Below, piece by piece: positions 13,133-15,714 of a stretch of 15,714 nucleotides of DNA. The stretch is from assembly GCA_041745535.1 (NCBI GenBank), contig JBGTIS010000252.1:1-15714 (forward strand), in the 5' to 3' direction. This DNA is from JBGTIS01 sp041745535 (GTDB taxonomy: Bacteria > Bacteroidota > Bacteroidia > Cytophagales > Cyclobacteriaceae). Below the pieces are notes generated by a model. It was not told where the DNA came from. It ran no database searches and was given only the letters and a program-made list of their open reading frames with translations. The position numbers and the translations under genes were made by a program. Each line of letters opens with the position of its first letter. Position 1 is the stretch's first letter.

Positions 13133-14038
13133 ATGGAAGAGAAAATAATCAGTTCGTTCAAAACCTTTTTTAACAATGTAATTGAAGCCTTACCCGGCGT
13201 AATTATCGGATTAATTTTTTTAACGCTGTTTATCGCGATTGGTGTACTGCTCAGAAATTTTACAAAACGACAACTGCTGAGGAATGTGGATGATATCCTG
13301 TTGGTTAACTTTATAGGGCGACTGGTTTTCCTGCTGACCTGCGTTTTAGGAGTGGTTATCTTTTTAAATCAGTTGGGATTGGGCAAGGCCGCCAATGGGC
13401 TGCTGGCAGGAGCCGGTGTATCGGCCATTGTATTGGGTTTTGCTTTCAGAGATATTGGTGAGAATTTTCTGGCGGGCTTCTTTCTGGCAATTGGGCGCCC
13501 CTTTAGCATCGGCGATGTAATTGAGGTAGAAAAAAATAATGGCATTGTAAAAGCATTAAGTTTCCGCAATACCCACATCCGCACTTTCGACGGGCGCGAT
13601 ATATTTATCCCCAATGCGATGGTGGTAAAAAGTCCGCTTACCAACTTTACTAAAGACGGACTCATGCGCCACGATTTCATTATCGGGCTGGATTATGGTG
13701 TGGACATAGCCGATGCTATTCGTACCATCCTGACCAGCATCAAAGAATTAGAAAACATTGTGCGTTCCGATGATTTGCAGCCGTTTGTTACCATCCACGA
13801 CTTTGGTACCAGCACGGTGAACCTGAAGATTCATTTCTGGTTCAACACCATGGACATGCTGCGCTCTTACACTACCCTAAAAAGCACCGTCATGCACCAT
13901 GTGTTTCTCGCGTTGGTAGCAAAAGGATTCAACATGCCTGCCGACATTATAGAGTTAAAAATTTACCAGGAAGGCAACCCGATTCCGGTTGCTATTACCG
14001 CCAGCGATTTAGAAAAAAAATCTACAACAAATTCCTGA
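13133..14038 (+). CDS. MscS-family small-conductance mechanosensitive channel
   Basis: A 301-residue inner-membrane channel that opens under membrane tension to release solutes on osmotic downshock. Three helices are predicted: TM1 about 21-41, TM2 about 59-79 and the pore-lining TM3 about 88-118, which has the Gly/Ala-rich pattern of MscS (LLAGAGVSAIVLGFAFRDIG). The MscS beta domain follows, with RPFSIGDVIEV (122-132) and FIPNAMV (158-164), then the alpha/beta cytoplasmic vestibule. The length is close to E. coli MscS. The start ATG lies 11 bp after the T-run of an intrinsic terminator, so expression depends on a promoter within or just after that element, or on read-through. Confidence 0.95.
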   Translation: MEEKIISSFKTFFNNVIEALPGVIIGLIFLTLFIAIGVLLRNFTKRQLLRNVDDILLVNFIGRLVFLLTCVLGVVIFLNQLGLGKAANGLLAGAGVSAIVLGFAFRDIGENFLAGFFLAIGRPFSIGDVIEVEKNNGIVKALSFRNTHIRTFDGRDIFIPNAMVVKSPLTNFTKDGLMRHDFIIGLDYGVDIADAIRTILTSIKELENIVRSDDLQPFVTIHDFGTSTVNLKIHFWFNTMDMLRSYTTLKSTVMHHVFLALVAKGFNMPADIIELKIYQEGNPIPVAITASDLEKKSTTNS

Positions 14039-14128
14039 TCCAGATGGTTATTTTTGGGTGGTTTACAACAAATGAGTTTAAACTTCTATATAATATAACT
14101 ACCTATAAAACAGAAGCACATACCATCA

Positions 14129-15157
14129 ATGGAGATAATAAGTGAGAAAAAACTGGTGTTTGTATCAGACGATGTACCCGGCATTACACGCCGAAGATGC
14201 GGCAAAGGCTTTACCTACCTGGATAAAGATGGTAAAAAGGTGAGCGACGAGAAAATAATGGAGCGAATAAGCGGGCTGGTAATACCGCCCAACTGGCAAA
14301 ATGTATGGATTTGTACAAATGCCAAAGGGTACCTGCAGGTTACCGGCTACGATAGCAAAGAAAGGAAGCAGTATATATATCATACGGCCTGGACCCAGTA
14401 CCGGCAGACCTCCAAATTTGAAAAACTCATTGAATTTGGTCAGGATTTACCCTGCATCAGAAGAACGCTGGAAGAAGACCTGAAACTGAAGGGCTGGCCC
14501 AAAAACAAGGTGTTGGCACTTATTGTAAAACTGCTGGACCAATGCCTGATCAGGATTGGCAACCAGTATTACGCTAAGGAAAACAATACATATGGCCTTA
14601 CCACTTTGCGTAAGAAGCATGTGGAACAGAAAGCAGGCCATATTATGCTGCATTTCAGGGCAAAATGGGGCGTAGACCGTGAAGTGGATATTGAAGACAA
14701 AACTTTGGTAAAACTGATTAAAAAAATATCTGAACTTCCCGGCTACGAAATATTCAAATATACGGATGACGATGGCAACAGAAACGTGATTGATTCGCAG
14801 GATGTAAATATGTATCTGAATGATATTGCCGGGAAACCATATACGGCTAAAAATTTCAGAACCTGGGGCGGCACGGTGCTGGCGTTGGAACTGTTGCCGG
14901 AGGCTTTGGAGGAATTAAAAGAACACCCGAAGCGTAACCTGGAAACCATTATTGTGGAAAAGGTAGCTGCTGAATTGGGCAATACAGTAGCGGTATGCCG
15001 CGAATATTATATCCATCCTGCTGTATTGGACGCTGTGGTGAATCAGGATATTGATAAATACAAGGGAAAAGCATATAAGCTGCCTAAAATAAAGTATGCT
15101 TCAGTGTTGGATAAAAATGAAAAGCTGGCGCTGAAGATTATGATGAATGTTGAATAA
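14129..15157 (+). CDS. DNA topoisomerase IB (poxvirus/Deinococcus-like)
   Basis: A 342-residue type IB topoisomerase of the small viral/bacterial class, which relaxes supercoils through a 3'-phosphotyrosyl intermediate. An N-terminal domain (about 1-90) has the typical TYLDKDG and IPPNWQNVWIC segments, and the catalytic domain follows. Expected catalytic residues are R142 (IRIGNQYY), K179 (FRAKWG hairpin), R244 (KNFRTWGGT) and the nucleophile Y294 (CREYYIHP). The His of the viral enzyme is Asn here (N285, in LGNTVAVC), as recalled for the bacterial group. The length is normal. It is 90 bp downstream of the MscS gene in the same orientation with no clear terminator between them. Confidence 0.95.
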   Translation: MEIISEKKLVFVSDDVPGITRRRCGKGFTYLDKDGKKVSDEKIMERISGLVIPPNWQNVWICTNAKGYLQVTGYDSKERKQYIYHTAWTQYRQTSKFEKLIEFGQDLPCIRRTLEEDLKLKGWPKNKVLALIVKLLDQCLIRIGNQYYAKENNTYGLTTLRKKHVEQKAGHIMLHFRAKWGVDREVDIEDKTLVKLIKKISELPGYEIFKYTDDDGNRNVIDSQDVNMYLNDIAGKPYTAKNFRTWGGTVLALELLPEALEELKEHPKRNLETIIVEKVAAELGNTVAVCREYYIHPAVLDAVVNQDIDKYKGKAYKLPKIKYASVLDKNEKLALKIMMNVE

Positions 15158-15387
15158 CCTATCCGCATGGGGGTTAGTACCACTTCTGAAGCAAAAACCA
15201 TTGGTTACTGTGTAATAAGTCTCCGAAAAGGGACAAAATGTAGAAAAAATTGCCACTTTGGGAAACAAAAACACCCAGTTACACTCCTTATTTAGTCATT
15301 TCGGCTAAAAAGTAGCTAAGGCCCAGTATTTGTTTATTTTAAGGTAAAAACTAATTGTAAACAAAAACTATATTACTTTAAAAAATC
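15158..15387. other. AT-rich intergenic region
   Basis: This 230-bp stretch lies between the topoisomerase and the 83-residue protein. A short dyad, TAACC (15155-15159) with GGTTA (15172-15176), overlaps the topoisomerase stop but lacks a T-tract. I found no convincing -7/-33 promoter pair and no small ORF worth calling. Confidence 0.3.
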
Positions 15388-15639
15388 ATGAATTCAGACC
15401 CAATTTACCAAATTGGAATATTTGGATTAGACACTGCCGAAAAGCTACACGAATACAAATCATACAATTTACCTGTTGAAGACACGGAATTAACCTTCAC
15501 AAGGGTAAACGGAAGTGTAGAAAAAGTAACAGGAAGTATAAAGAAAATCACTTACACCAAAGACGATCAGCCCAACGATAATGTTGTGCCTGTTAACATT
15601 TACATTCAGATTGAACATCAGGCTAAAATGCCGAAATAA
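15388..15639 (+). CDS. Unknown 83-residue protein
   Basis: A small soluble protein with no signal peptide, membrane helix or cysteine. Its pattern of alternating hydrophobic residues (ELTFTRV, EKVTGSIKKITYTK, VPVNIYIQIEH) suggests a mainly beta-strand fold. I do not recognise a family. The start ATG follows an A/T-rich leader typical of the phylum, and the gene is followed 24 bp later by a terminator-like hairpin, which supports it as a separately transcribed real gene. Confidence 0.65.
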   Translation: MNSDPIYQIGIFGLDTAEKLHEYKSYNLPVEDTELTFTRVNGSVEKVTGSIKKITYTKDDQPNDNVVPVNIYIQIEHQAKMPK

Positions 15640-15663
15640 GGCAAGCCACCATACATAATTTGT

Positions 15664-15695
15664 AAAAGCTGAAAAAAATCATGTTTTTAGCTTTT
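15664..15695 (+). terminator. Terminator-like hairpin
   Basis: AAAAGCT (15664-15670) pairs with AGCTTTT (15689-15695), extended by an A-run/T-run pairing with a one-base bulge, around a short loop. The T-rich right arm begins about 50 bases after the stop of the 83-residue gene. It is AT-rich and can work in either direction. Confidence 0.55.
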
Positions 15696-15714
15696 GTTAT
15701 ACATATATGAAAGG

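Noticed and set aside
15155..15176. TAACC/GGTTA dyad as topoisomerase terminator
   Set aside because: A five-base stem with no T-tract is too weak to call.

Overview
The window looks like chromosome of a Bacteroidetes bacterium, probably a Chitinophagaceae/Cytophagales-type soil or freshwater relative. The reasons are a LytS/LytTR two-component pair, secreted lipoprotein TIM-barrel 'sugar isomerases', weak or absent Shine-Dalgarno sequences with A-rich leaders, AT-rich intergenic DNA around coding DNA of moderate GC, and a coiled-coil GAF protein of a type common in that phylum. This assignment comes from recognising families, not from a database search. I saw no tRNA, rRNA, CRISPR array or intact insertion sequence.

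Left part (1-3781): the 3' end of a LytS-type histidine kinase overlaps its LytTR response regulator by 4 bp. Two lipoprotein TIM-barrel isomerase/epimerase-like genes follow, divergently arranged around a 231-bp spacer. A small VOC (glyoxalase-fold) gene converges on the second of these across a hairpin-forming repeat.

Central part (4185-9223, all minus strand) is the most notable region. Six tightly packed genes read, in transcription order: a membrane GAF/coiled-coil signalling protein, an H-NOX haem gas sensor, an FAD/2Fe-2S NAD(P)H reductase, a membrane-anchored pentahaem c cytochrome, a DUF3365 (Tll0287-like) c-type haem protein, and a small integral membrane protein with two His-X13-His pairs typical of a dihaem b cytochrome. 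The last four overlap by 1, 8 and 14 bp. Together they look like a complete electron path from cytoplasmic NAD(P)H through membrane b haems to periplasmic c haems, coupled to a sensor predicted to prefer NO. I do not recognise this combination as a described system.

Middle gap (9224-11360): an unknown helical protein with an internal duplication (9635-10279, minus) is followed by about 1 kb without a convincing gene. Inside that gap is a degenerate tandem array of seven 42-43 bp units (10712-11008), each starting with a version of the palindrome AAGTCACGCTGACTT. The period is close to four helical turns.

Right part (11361-15714, all plus): a membrane-anchored class I cytochrome c; a small membrane protein with a cysteine-less ArsC/Spx-fold protein, closed by a strong terminator; an MscS-type mechanosensitive channel; a poxvirus-like DNA topoisomerase IB; and an unknown 83-residue protein followed by a terminator-like hairpin. 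These look like independent short units, several of a stress-response flavour.
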